NCBI RefSeq assembly: GCF_018642165.1
Contig: NZ_JAHHZM010000003.1
Coordinates: forward strand, 416,969 to 480,968
Direction: 5' to 3'
Source of the DNA: Echinicola shivajiensis
Lineage (GTDB): Bacteria > Bacteroidota > Bacteroidia > Cytophagales > Cyclobacteriaceae
Length of the DNA stretch: 64,000 nucleotides
The translations under genes and the position numbers were made by a program. Below the pieces are notes generated by a model. That model ran no database searches, was not told where the DNA came from, and saw nothing but the letters and a program-made list of their open reading frames with translations. Shown in pieces: positions 46,784 through 55,509 of this stretch (its first letter is position 1; every line of letters starts with the position of its first letter).

Positions 46784-47488
46784 ATGAAAAATAGTATCAA
46801 ATATATAGCGGGGCTCTTTTGTTTGACCATGGGTCTAACATCATGCGAATATGATAACTATGATGAGCCAAAGTTACTTTTTGAGGGTAACTTGGTTTAT
46901 CAGGGTGAGCCGATAGGCGTTAGCTACAATGACGTTTACTTTGAATTATGGGAAGAAGGCTGGCAGACCTTCGGAAATATAGGTGTGTCGGTGGACCAGG
47001 ATGGCTCTTTCTCTTCCTTGCTTTTCTCAGGTGATTATAAATTGATCATTCCTGCTAGCCAAGGACCATTTATGAACATCACGAATGCAGAAACCAATTC
47101 AGATACCATTCCTTTGAACTTAAGGGGTAGCTTGGACATGGATATTGAGGTATTACCTTATTATATGTTAAGGGATGTCAATATCTCTGGAAACAGTAGC
47201 TCCGTCAGTGCTGATTTTTCTTTGGAGCAAATCATTACTGATGAAAATGCCAAGGGAATCAATGAAGTGGTACTTTATCTGAGCAAAACCACTTTTGTGG
47301 ATGGTCGTACCAGTATCAGCTCTGCGAGCTTAGGCGGCGGTGATATCGCTGATTTGAGCAATATCCAACTGAATACTTCTGTGCCTGATATGACGCCTAC
47401 GCAAAACTATGTGTTTGCACGGGTAGGAGTACGTATTGATGGTGTGGAGGACATGTTGTTCTCAAATATCCAAAGAATTGATTTCTAA
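46784..47488 (+). CDS. DUF3823 family surface lipoprotein
   Basis: The 234-residue protein has a lipoprotein signal (MGLTSC, Cys21) and matches the DUF3823 family that often follows SusC/SusD genes. The N-terminal half resembles a carboxypeptidase-like beta-sandwich (LLFEGNLVYQGEPIGV, VDQDGSFSSLLFSGDYKL). The second half is another beta-rich domain (VLPYYMLRDVNISGNSSSVSADFSLEQI). Such proteins are thought to be surface glycan-binding components. It starts 24 bases after SusD and is followed by a strong terminator, so SusC, SusD and this gene form the core transcript. Confidence 0.82.
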   Translation: MKNSIKYIAGLFCLTMGLTSCEYDNYDEPKLLFEGNLVYQGEPIGVSYNDVYFELWEEGWQTFGNIGVSVDQDGSFSSLLFSGDYKLIIPASQGPFMNITNAETNSDTIPLNLRGSLDMDIEVLPYYMLRDVNISGNSSSVSADFSLEQIITDENAKGINEVVLYLSKTTFVDGRTSISSASLGGGDIADLSNIQLNTSVPDMTPTQNYVFARVGVRIDGVEDMLFSNIQRIDF

Positions 47489-47502
47489 TATTCAACTAAA
47501 TT

Positions 47503-47571
47503 AGCTTGGATTGAGGTGTCGACTTTCGAATCCGCTCAAGGTGACACCTCAATCCAAGCTGGTTTTATTTT
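47503..47571 (+). terminator. Strong rho-independent terminator or attenuator
   Basis: An 18-bp perfect stem (47503-47520 with 47543-47560) with a 22-base loop is followed by GGTTTTATTTTT. It lies 14 bases past the DUF3823 stop, separating the SusC/SusD/DUF3823 transcript from the enzyme genes. Confidence 0.85.
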
Positions 47572-47599
47572 TAATAATTGACCCTAAATAATTAACCTA

Positions 47600-48664
47600 A
47601 TGAAATTACCACTACAATCGATTTTTATATTTCTCCTGTCTGTTGGCTTGGCAGCATGTAGCAGCAATGCACAGGAAGCCATTCCTGATACGGAGGATAG
47701 CGAAAAGGAAGTAGTTGAAGGGAAATACACCAATCCTGTTTTTGAACCTGTTTTGGCAGATCCAACCATAGTGAGTGACGGTGATTATTTTTATGCATAT
47801 GGCACAGAAGATAATTGGGGCAATGAGGGTGGCTATCATCTGGTACCAGTTATCAAATCAAAAGACTTAATCCAGTGGGAACTGGTAGGGGATGCCCTTA
47901 AAGCCAAGCCCACTTGGAAATCCGAAGGAGGCATCTGGGCGCCGGATGTCAGTAAAGTCGGAGACAATTTTTATATGTACTATTCCTATTCTACTTGGGG
48001 AGATGCCAATCCCGGAATAGGCCTGGCAATAGCCGATTCACCTGAAGGTCCATTTGAGGATTATGGGAAAATTTTTGACTCAAACAGCATAGGGGTAAAC
48101 AATAGTATAGACCCTTTTTATTATGAAGAAGACGGCCAAAAGTACCTTCTTTGGGGAAGCTTTAGAGGGCTTTATATGATTAAATTATCTGAAGATGGTA
48201 AGTCCACCGTGGGAGAAAAAGTACAAGTAGCTGGGGATCATTTGGAAGCTTCTTATGTCTATAAGAAAGATAATTTTTATTACCTGTTCGGTTCATATGG
48301 CTCTTGTTGTGAAGGGGCCAATAGCTCATATCAAGTGTGGGTTGGCAGATCCGAAAAGCTAGAAGGACCATATTTGGATAAATCCGGAAATAAATTGTTG
48401 GACGGCCATTATGGAGAATTGGTCGTGAAGGGCAATTTGGGGAGTACTGGATTTGCCGGTCCCGGACATAATGCGGAGATCGTGACCGATGCAGAGGGAG
48501 AGGACTGGTTGGTTTATCATGGTATGCTAAAAAGCAAGCCAAGAACCAATAATGGCACCAATAGGAGAAGCCTTCTCATAGATAAAATCATCTGGACTGA
48601 TGGATGGCCTAGCTTGTTTAGACAAGAGCCAAGTACCAAGGCAAATGATGGACCTCAATTTTAG
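47600..48664 (+). CDS. GH43 family glycosidase (arabinanase-like), lipoprotein
   Basis: The 354-residue protein has a lipoprotein signal (LLSVGLAAC, Cys20) and a GH43 propeller. Catalytic candidates are Asp54 (VLADPTIV), Asp171 (NSIDPFYY) and Glu217 (HLEASYVY). The acid site EASYV and GGIWAPDVSKVGDNFYMYYSYS, plus SSYQVWVGRS and GPGHNAEIV, recall GH43 endo- or exo-arabinanases. It should act at the surface or in the periplasm. It is the first enzyme gene after the strong terminator. The next gene starts 23 bases after its stop. Confidence 0.88.
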   Translation: MKLPLQSIFIFLLSVGLAACSSNAQEAIPDTEDSEKEVVEGKYTNPVFEPVLADPTIVSDGDYFYAYGTEDNWGNEGGYHLVPVIKSKDLIQWELVGDALKAKPTWKSEGGIWAPDVSKVGDNFYMYYSYSTWGDANPGIGLAIADSPEGPFEDYGKIFDSNSIGVNNSIDPFYYEEDGQKYLLWGSFRGLYMIKLSEDGKSTVGEKVQVAGDHLEASYVYKKDNFYYLFGSYGSCCEGANSSYQVWVGRSEKLEGPYLDKSGNKLLDGHYGELVVKGNLGSTGFAGPGHNAEIVTDAEGEDWLVYHGMLKSKPRTNNGTNRRSLLIDKIIWTDGWPSLFRQEPSTKANDGPQF

Positions 48665-48687
48665 TTTAAACTAACCAAGAATAACAA

Positions 48688-50778
48688 ATGCGCTTTCCAA
48701 TTAAAATCTTAATATTTTTATTTTTGCTTTCCCATGGTTTTTTAGCCTTTGGACAAGTGGATGTGGACTTATCAGCGTTTAACACCAAAACCGGAGCTAA
48801 GGTAATACAGAATCAACAGTACTTGGAGATTTCCTGGCCACTGGAGGAAGGGAACAGGGCCGCCATTTCCCTTAACCTTGAAAAAGGAACAGAGATTTTT
48901 GACAACCTTGAAGTCATTAAAAATGGTAAATCTTCAAGAGTGGCAGAAAACCTAAGTCCCATATTTATTTTGACGGTGGGGGAAAGGGATTTAAGTAAAG
49001 GTAGTGGATGGAACATTTTTTTTGATAGAACAGCTTATAAGCCCCATGATACCTATAAAGCTTCTTTACAAGTTGAAAATATAAGAGTAATTAGTCATGG
49101 ACAACGAACCGTTGTTCAAATAGATAAAATGAACGCTGGTAATTTTTCAGGCTGGTTGGAGATCAGTCTTTACCATGGAAGCCCTTTGATGAATTTGGCG
49201 GCAGTGCTCAGTACATCAGAAGATGCCAAGGCAATAATTTATGATGCAGGTTTGGTAAAGAGGGATGAAGCATGGAATGAGGTGTTTTGGGCAGATACAG
49301 AAGATTATCTCCATTCAGACAAGTCATCAGGTATTGACAGCCCAGCAAAGAATCTTGCAGTAAAATACCGCACGATCATTGGCGAAAGTAAGCATGGAAG
49401 TTTGGCTGTTTTTCCAGCTCCCCATCAATATTTCTATCCTTTGGACAATGCCTACAATCTTAAATATGTGTGGTATGGGAGCAATTACAGAGATATTGAA
49501 CCTGGTTTCGGAATAGGTATTCGCCACGATTTGATGGGAGATAACAGGCATGTTCCTTGGTTTAATGCCCCTCCAGAAACTAAGCAAAGGTTAAACTTTT
49601 TTGTATATCTCAGCGATACCAAAGATGCTCAGGTACTAGAAGAAGTAAAGGCCTTTACCCATGGTGATAAATACAAGCCAATTACAGGATATAGGACCAT
49701 GGCCAGTCACTTTCATACCGAACATATGGATGATGTGCTTACACACAAGCCCATTCCCGACATTCCGGGACATGTGAAAGCTTTGCGCAGTATGGGGGTA
49801 AATATCATGCATTTGGGAGAATATCATCTTGCAGGCAACCCTAGGGATCTTGGACCAAGGAGACTGCCAGAGTTGCAATTGATGTTTGAGGAATGTGCAA
49901 GGCTTTCAGAGGCTGACTTTTTGATGCTACCTGGTGAGGAACCTAATGTTCATCTTGGAGGTCATTGGATGAATCTTTTTCCCAATCCTGTCTATTGGAT
50001 TATGTCCAGGGAGGAAGGGAAGCCATTTGTGGAGGAACATCCTGATTATGGAAAGGTTTACATGGTAGGTAACCAAGAAGAAATGCTAAAGTTATTAGAG
50101 ACTGAAAAAGGCTTGGCCTGGACTGCCCATGCAAGAACCAAAGGCTCCACGGGTTTTCCAGATAAGTATAAAGAGGAAGCCTTTTTTCATTCAGACCGGT
50201 TTAATGGAGCTGCCTGGAAGGCTATTCCTGCGGATTTGTCCATTCCGAATATGGGCAGAAGGGTATTGGACTTGATGGATGATATGGCTAATTGGGGTGA
50301 AAGGAAATATGTGATAGGAGAGGCAGATCTATTTAAGCTAGAACCAGACTATGAGATTTATGGTCATATGAATATCAATTATCTTCAGATGGACAAGCTG
50401 CCTAAGTTCGAAGAGGGATGGCAAGCTGTTTTAGATGCGATGGAGCAAGGGAAGTTTTTTGTAAGTACAGGGGAGGTTTTGATTCCTGAATTTTCTGTGG
50501 AGGGTAAAGGAAGTGGAGAAAGTATTCAGTTGAAATCAAATGGAAAGGCAGAGATGAAAGTAAAAGCAGAATGGACATTCCCTCTGAATTATGCAGAAAT
50601 AGTTTCTGGAGATGGTGAGCAGGTTTACCGCCAAAGGATAGATTTAAGTGACACTAAAGCTTTTGCTCATCAAGTTTTTGAATTTTCGGCAACGCTAAAA
50701 GGAAGAAAGTGGCTTAGGCTTGAGATATGGGACGTAGCGGCCAATGGCGCTTTCACCCAACCTATTTGGATAGAATAA
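48688..50778 (+). CDS. Exported PHP-like metal-dependent hydrolase, function unknown
   Basis: This 696-residue protein has a signal peptide (FLFLLSHGFLAFGQ). Residues about 25-330 are beta-rich and unassigned. Residues about 335-610 look like a PHP (polymerase-and-histidinol-phosphatase) metal domain of the CehA/McbA kind. Candidate ligands are His341 and His343 (ASHFHTEH), GEYHL, LPGEEPN, His481 (WTAHART) and the late IGEADLF. The C-terminal about 75 residues (EFSVEGKGSG to the end) are a small beta domain. Relatives in Bacteroidota polysaccharide loci are mostly uncharacterised. It lies between GH43 and the glutaminase-like gene. I do not know its substrate. Confidence 0.6.
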   Translation: MRFPIKILIFLFLLSHGFLAFGQVDVDLSAFNTKTGAKVIQNQQYLEISWPLEEGNRAAISLNLEKGTEIFDNLEVIKNGKSSRVAENLSPIFILTVGERDLSKGSGWNIFFDRTAYKPHDTYKASLQVENIRVISHGQRTVVQIDKMNAGNFSGWLEISLYHGSPLMNLAAVLSTSEDAKAIIYDAGLVKRDEAWNEVFWADTEDYLHSDKSSGIDSPAKNLAVKYRTIIGESKHGSLAVFPAPHQYFYPLDNAYNLKYVWYGSNYRDIEPGFGIGIRHDLMGDNRHVPWFNAPPETKQRLNFFVYLSDTKDAQVLEEVKAFTHGDKYKPITGYRTMASHFHTEHMDDVLTHKPIPDIPGHVKALRSMGVNIMHLGEYHLAGNPRDLGPRRLPELQLMFEECARLSEADFLMLPGEEPNVHLGGHWMNLFPNPVYWIMSREEGKPFVEEHPDYGKVYMVGNQEEMLKLLETEKGLAWTAHARTKGSTGFPDKYKEEAFFHSDRFNGAAWKAIPADLSIPNMGRRVLDLMDDMANWGERKYVIGEADLFKLEPDYEIYGHMNINYLQMDKLPKFEEGWQAVLDAMEQGKFFVSTGEVLIPEFSVEGKGSGESIQLKSNGKAEMKVKAEWTFPLNYAEIVSGDGEQVYRQRIDLSDTKAFAHQVFEFSATLKGRKWLRLEIWDVAANGAFTQPIWIE

Positions 50779-50804
50779 ATATAAATGAATTTAAATAAGA
50801 GACT

Positions 50805-53330
50805 ATGATTGTTAAGATGAAAAATTGGGCACAAATCCTAGTAGGAGTTTGTCTTAGCTCTTTGGTAGGGTGTCAGGCACCTGAAGAAAAACAATTGGAG
50901 GCAGACTTGGCTACCATAAATGATATTAGGCCACCGGCATACCCTTTAATTACAGTGGATCCATATTTTAGTGTATGGAGCATGGGAGATGAGCTTCACG
51001 GGGATGCTACCAGACATTGGACTGGAAAGGAAAATGACCTTCAAGGGATCATAAGGGTAGATGGCAAAGCCTATTATTTTTTAGGTGAGCCAGTGACGGA
51101 GACCAAGGCAGTTTTGCCACTGACAGGAATGAAGGAAACCTGGTCTTATAGCCTGGAAAAGCCTGCAGGAGAATGGAAGGAGATAGCTTATCAAGAAGGG
51201 AAACAGTGGAAATCCACCCGAGGCGCGTTTACCAACGGTGATGATAGTCCGGCACCGAATAAATGGAATACTGAAAATATTTGGGTGAGGAGAAGTTTTG
51301 ATTTGAAGAGTACTGATTTTCATGACCTATTATTGAATATCCACCATGATGATAATGTCAAGGTGTACCTGAATGGTGTTTTGGCCTATGAAAAAAAAGG
51401 ATGGGTGCCGAGTCCAGCTACTTTTGCTATTAATGAGGAGGCTAAGAAGGCCTTAAAAGTTGGTGAGAATATCATGGCGATTCATTGTGAGAATACGGCC
51501 GGAGGGGCGTTTTTGGATGCAGGTCTAGTTGAAATTCTTCCTCCAGCTATTGAGATAGCTTCAGCTAAGCAAACCAATGCGGAGGTTAGAGCAACCCAAA
51601 CACTGTATACTTTTGACTGTGAGGATGTAGCGCTGGAGGTAACATTCACCGCTCCAATGCTACCCGATAATTTGGAAGTAATGACCAGACCTGCCAATTA
51701 TATCAGCTTTGGGGTTCAGTCAAAAGATGGAGCAGAGCATGATGTACAGGTGTACTTCAGTGCAGCAGGAAACATGGCCGTAAACACCATGAATCAAGAG
51801 GTTTCTTGGGAAAGACCAGGGATTTCAGGTTTGCAGGTAATGAAATTGGGAACAAGCACACAGCCAGTTTTGAAGAAGAAAGGGGATAATATCAGGATTG
51901 ACTGGGGATACCTGTATCTGGCTGCCAATGATCAGGAGAATACTACATCGAAAATTGCCGTTAATACGGAATCTATTACAGATTTTGTGAAAAACGGAAA
52001 ATTAAGTGGCCCTGACGCTTCTGATAAGCCGGTATCTTTGAATCATAAATTGATCACCCAAGCAGTTTCATTTGATTATGGTAAAGTTGGAAGCACTGCA
52101 AAGGAGAATTTTGTAACGCTTGCATACGATGATCTTTATGCAGTTCAGTTTTTTAAAGAGAACCTCAAGGCTTGGTGGAAAAAATACGGTATGAGCACAG
52201 AGGAAATGCTTCAAGCTGCCCAAAGTGATTACAGCAAATTAGTAAAGGAAAGCAAAGAATTTGATCAGCAATTGTTTAATGATGCGTTGAAGGCTGGAGG
52301 AGCAGACTATGCTGCTATTTGTGCATTGGTTTATCGTCAGGCCGTTTCGGCCCACAAAACAGTCGAAGGCCCTAATGGTGAGCTTTTCTTTTTCTCTAAA
52401 GAAAACTTCAGTAATGGATCCATTGGCACTGTGGATGTTACCTATCCTTCAGCGCCATTGTTTTTGATCTATAACCCTGAACTTTTGAAGGGAATGCTAG
52501 AGCCAATTTACTATTATAGTGAAAGTGGAAAATGGGCGAAGCCTTTTCCTGCCCATGATGTCGGTACCTATCCTTTAGCCAACGGACAAACTTATGGGGA
52601 GGATATGCCTGTGGAAGAAGCTGGGAATATGTTATTGTTGACCGGTGCAATTGCCAAAGTGGAAGGGAATGCGAACTATGCCGCTAAGCACTGGGATGTA
52701 ATGACCACATGGGTGGAATATTTGGCCAATGAGGGATTTGATCCAGCCAACCAACTTTGCACAGACGATTTTGCCGGGCACTTGGCGCATAATGCCAATC
52801 TATCTGTAAAAGCCATTTTGGCCATTGCAGCTTATGGGCAGATGGCGGAGAGCTTGGGTAAGCCAGAAGTCGCTGAAAAGTATACTGCCATGGCCAAGGA
52901 TTTTGCTCAGAAATGGATGGAGAAAGCTGAAGATGGTGATCATTATAGCTTGACCTTTGACAAAAAAGATACCTGGAGTCAAAAATACAACTTGGTTTGG
53001 AACAAGCTGTTGGACTTGAATATCTTCCCAGAAGATGTGGCACAAAAGGAAATCGCCTATTATTTGACCAAACAGGAAGATTTTGGTTTGCCATTGGACA
53101 GCAGAAAAACCTATACCAAATCTGATTGGGTAATGTGGACCGCGACCATGGCAGACGATGAGGCTGATAAAAAAGCCTTGATCAAACCTATGTTTACCTA
53201 TATCAATGAAACGCCTAATCGGATTCCTGTAAGTGATTGGCATGAAACTACCAATGCAAAATCAGTGGGCTTCAGGGCCAGATCGGTAGTTGGTGGGTAT
53301 TTTATGCCTGTCCTCAAAGAGAAGTTATAA
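50805..53330 (+). CDS. Glutaminase-like (GtaA/DUF4965-type) lipoprotein
   Basis: The 841-residue protein has a lipoprotein signal (CLSSLVGC, Cys23 from the first Met; the ATG at 50817 is also possible). Order of domains: a short DUF4964-like segment (RPPAYPLITVDPYFSVWSMGD), a beta-sandwich insertion (about 140-250, NIWVRRSFDLK, DDNVKVYLNGVLAYE) like a carbohydrate-binding module, DUF5127, then the helical DUF4965/DUF1793 region (YAAICALVYRQAVSAHK, FPAHDVGTYPLANGQTYG, MPVEEAGNMLLL). The related fungal GtaA is called a glutaminase, but the (alpha/alpha) barrel and the carbohydrate locus suggest a possible glycosidase. A C-terminal paralogue is at 2-433. GH127 starts six bases after the stop. 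Confidence 0.85.
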   Translation: MIVKMKNWAQILVGVCLSSLVGCQAPEEKQLEADLATINDIRPPAYPLITVDPYFSVWSMGDELHGDATRHWTGKENDLQGIIRVDGKAYYFLGEPVTETKAVLPLTGMKETWSYSLEKPAGEWKEIAYQEGKQWKSTRGAFTNGDDSPAPNKWNTENIWVRRSFDLKSTDFHDLLLNIHHDDNVKVYLNGVLAYEKKGWVPSPATFAINEEAKKALKVGENIMAIHCENTAGGAFLDAGLVEILPPAIEIASAKQTNAEVRATQTLYTFDCEDVALEVTFTAPMLPDNLEVMTRPANYISFGVQSKDGAEHDVQVYFSAAGNMAVNTMNQEVSWERPGISGLQVMKLGTSTQPVLKKKGDNIRIDWGYLYLAANDQENTTSKIAVNTESITDFVKNGKLSGPDASDKPVSLNHKLITQAVSFDYGKVGSTAKENFVTLAYDDLYAVQFFKENLKAWWKKYGMSTEEMLQAAQSDYSKLVKESKEFDQQLFNDALKAGGADYAAICALVYRQAVSAHKTVEGPNGELFFFSKENFSNGSIGTVDVTYPSAPLFLIYNPELLKGMLEPIYYYSESGKWAKPFPAHDVGTYPLANGQTYGEDMPVEEAGNMLLLTGAIAKVEGNANYAAKHWDVMTTWVEYLANEGFDPANQLCTDDFAGHLAHNANLSVKAILAIAAYGQMAESLGKPEVAEKYTAMAKDFAQKWMEKAEDGDHYSLTFDKKDTWSQKYNLVWNKLLDLNIFPEDVAQKEIAYYLTKQEDFGLPLDSRKTYTKSDWVMWTATMADDEADKKALIKPMFTYINETPNRIPVSDWHETTNAKSVGFRARSVVGGYFMPVLKEKL

Positions 53331-53335
53331 ACGAT

Positions 53336-55471
53336 ATGATTTTCAAGAGACATACCCTAATGACCAGTGTAGCCTTGCTTGCTCTCCTCCTTTCCTGTAA
53401 AGAGGAGAAGCAGGCAACTGCCGATATTACTTTGGTGGACAGAATAGATACCACTGCTACCAATGCACATTATATAAGTAATAGGGCCCCGCTAAAAGCG
53501 AGCGCTCTTGTCAAGCTACCTGTTGGGACAGTGCGTCCGGAAGGCTTTTTGAAGGAGTATTTGAACAGGCAAAAGGAGGGGCTTACCGGCAATCTTGGAG
53601 AAATTAGTGCTTGGTTGCAAAAGGACGATAATGCCTGGCTAAGTAATGATGGCGAAGGAAAATGGGGCTGGGAAGAGGTGCCTTATTGGCTAAAAGGTTA
53701 TGCCAATATTGGATATTTGCTAGAGGATAAGGCCATGATCGAAGAAGCGATGGTCTGGATAGAAGGTACCATCAATAGTCAGAGAGCAGACGGGAATTTT
53801 GGTCCCCGGCACTTTGATGGAGATAACCAGGATTTTTGGGCCAATATGATTATGCTATACTGCTTGCAGTCATACTATGAATATTCCCATGATGAACGTG
53901 TGATTGAATTAATGACCAAATATTTTAAATATGAGTTGAGCGTTCCAGATGAGAACTTTCTGATTGGTTATTGGCAAAAACTAAGGGGAGGTGATAATCT
54001 TCATAGTGTGTATTGGCTATATAATCGTACTGGGGATAAATTCCTGTTGGATTTGGCAGAGAAGATCCACCGGAATACTTCAGATTGGATAGGCAGACAG
54101 CATGACCTAAAGGATATTCATAATTATTATGAAGTCAGAGATGGAGGAGAGGCCCCTGATTGGTATAGAGATCAGATTGACTGGCATAATGTAAACCATG
54201 CTCAGGCCTTCAGAGAACCGGCACAATATGCTCTCTTATCTCATAAAGAGGAGCATATTAATGCTTCATATGAAAACTTTGAAATCATCAGGGATCATTT
54301 TGGTCAGGTTCCGGGAGGAATGTTTGGCAGTGATGAAAATGCAAGACCAGGGTATGCAGATCCAAGGCAAGGGATAGAAACCTGTGGTATTGTAGAGCAG
54401 ATGAATTCAGATGAACATTTGTTGAGAATTACAGGAGATCCATTTTGGGCGGATCATGCTGAAGAAGTAGCCTATAATATTTATCCAGCTGCTGTTATGC
54501 CTGATTTTAAGTCTTTGCACTATATTACTTCTCCCAATATGGTATTATTGGATGCGGAAAACCATGCACCGGGCATTGCCAATACGGGACCTTTTTTGAT
54601 GATGAACCCATTCAGCTCTAGATGTTGTCAGCATAACCATTCTCAAGGTTGGCCTTATTTCATCGAAAATCTATGGATGGCAACGCCTGATAATGGTTTG
54701 GTTGCAGCTATTTATGGGCCTAGTAAAGTTACTGCAAAGGTAGGAGCAGAGGGAAATGAAGTGACTATTAGTGAAACAACCCATTATCCATTTGAGGAAG
54801 ATTTAAACTTTACAATTGAAACAGCAAAGGCCGTTGACTTTCCGCTTTATTTGAGAATACCTGCATGGACCAAGCAGGCTGAAATAGCTATAAATGGAGA
54901 AAAGTTGAAGCTGGATATTTCTAAGTCTGGTTATGCCAAAATCCAAAGAGAATGGCAGTCTGGAGATCAAGTGACACTTAGTTTGCCAATGGGAATTGAA
55001 GTTGAAACTTGGGAGAAAAACAGTAACAGTTTCAGTGTAAATCGAGGTCCGCTTACCTATTCATTGAAGATAGGTGAAGACTATATTAAAAAAGATAGTG
55101 AGGAGACAGCCATTTGGGATTCAAAATGGCAAGAAGGGGCAGATACAAAAAAATGGCCTTCATGGGAGGTGCATCCAACAACAAATTGGAATTATACCTT
55201 GGTATTGGATAAGAACAATCTTGAAAAATCACTTACAGTTGAAAAGAAAGAATGGCCTGAGTCTAATTTTCCTTTTACTCCAGAGAGTGTACCATTGGTA
55301 ATCAAAGCCAAAGGAAAGCAAATTCCTGAGTGGCAGATTGGTCAATATGGATTGGTGGGAGAACTGAAGGATTTGCCAAAGACCACAGAAGCCCCAACAG
55401 AAGATGTGGAGCTGATTCCTATGGGAGCTGCTAGACTTCGTATCAGTGCCTTTCCGGAACTAAAGCAATAA
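53336..55471 (+). CDS. GH127 beta-L-arabinofuranosidase-like lipoprotein
   Basis: The 711-residue protein has a lipoprotein signal (ALLALLLSC, Cys21); a start at the ATG at 53360 is also possible. It is a GH127 (formerly DUF1680) enzyme with an (alpha/alpha)6 barrel and C-terminal beta domains. The zinc/nucleophile set of the HypBA1 type is visible: Glu348 and Cys350 in QGIETCGIVE, and Cys430-Cys431 in SSRCCQHNH, with Glu334 in SDENARPGY as the likely acid/base. Family members remove terminal beta-L-arabinofuranose from arabinooligosaccharides. It starts six bases after the glutaminase-like gene and is followed by GH2, so it belongs to the same transcript. Confidence 0.9.
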   Translation: MIFKRHTLMTSVALLALLLSCKEEKQATADITLVDRIDTTATNAHYISNRAPLKASALVKLPVGTVRPEGFLKEYLNRQKEGLTGNLGEISAWLQKDDNAWLSNDGEGKWGWEEVPYWLKGYANIGYLLEDKAMIEEAMVWIEGTINSQRADGNFGPRHFDGDNQDFWANMIMLYCLQSYYEYSHDERVIELMTKYFKYELSVPDENFLIGYWQKLRGGDNLHSVYWLYNRTGDKFLLDLAEKIHRNTSDWIGRQHDLKDIHNYYEVRDGGEAPDWYRDQIDWHNVNHAQAFREPAQYALLSHKEEHINASYENFEIIRDHFGQVPGGMFGSDENARPGYADPRQGIETCGIVEQMNSDEHLLRITGDPFWADHAEEVAYNIYPAAVMPDFKSLHYITSPNMVLLDAENHAPGIANTGPFLMMNPFSSRCCQHNHSQGWPYFIENLWMATPDNGLVAAIYGPSKVTAKVGAEGNEVTISETTHYPFEEDLNFTIETAKAVDFPLYLRIPAWTKQAEIAINGEKLKLDISKSGYAKIQREWQSGDQVTLSLPMGIEVETWEKNSNSFSVNRGPLTYSLKIGEDYIKKDSEETAIWDSKWQEGADTKKWPSWEVHPTTNWNYTLVLDKNNLEKSLTVEKKEWPESNFPFTPESVPLVIKAKGKQIPEWQIGQYGLVGELKDLPKTTEAPTEDVELIPMGAARLRISAFPELKQ

Positions 55472-55509
55472 AGAAACAAAACTATCAAATTTAAATAAAC
55501 CTAAAACGC

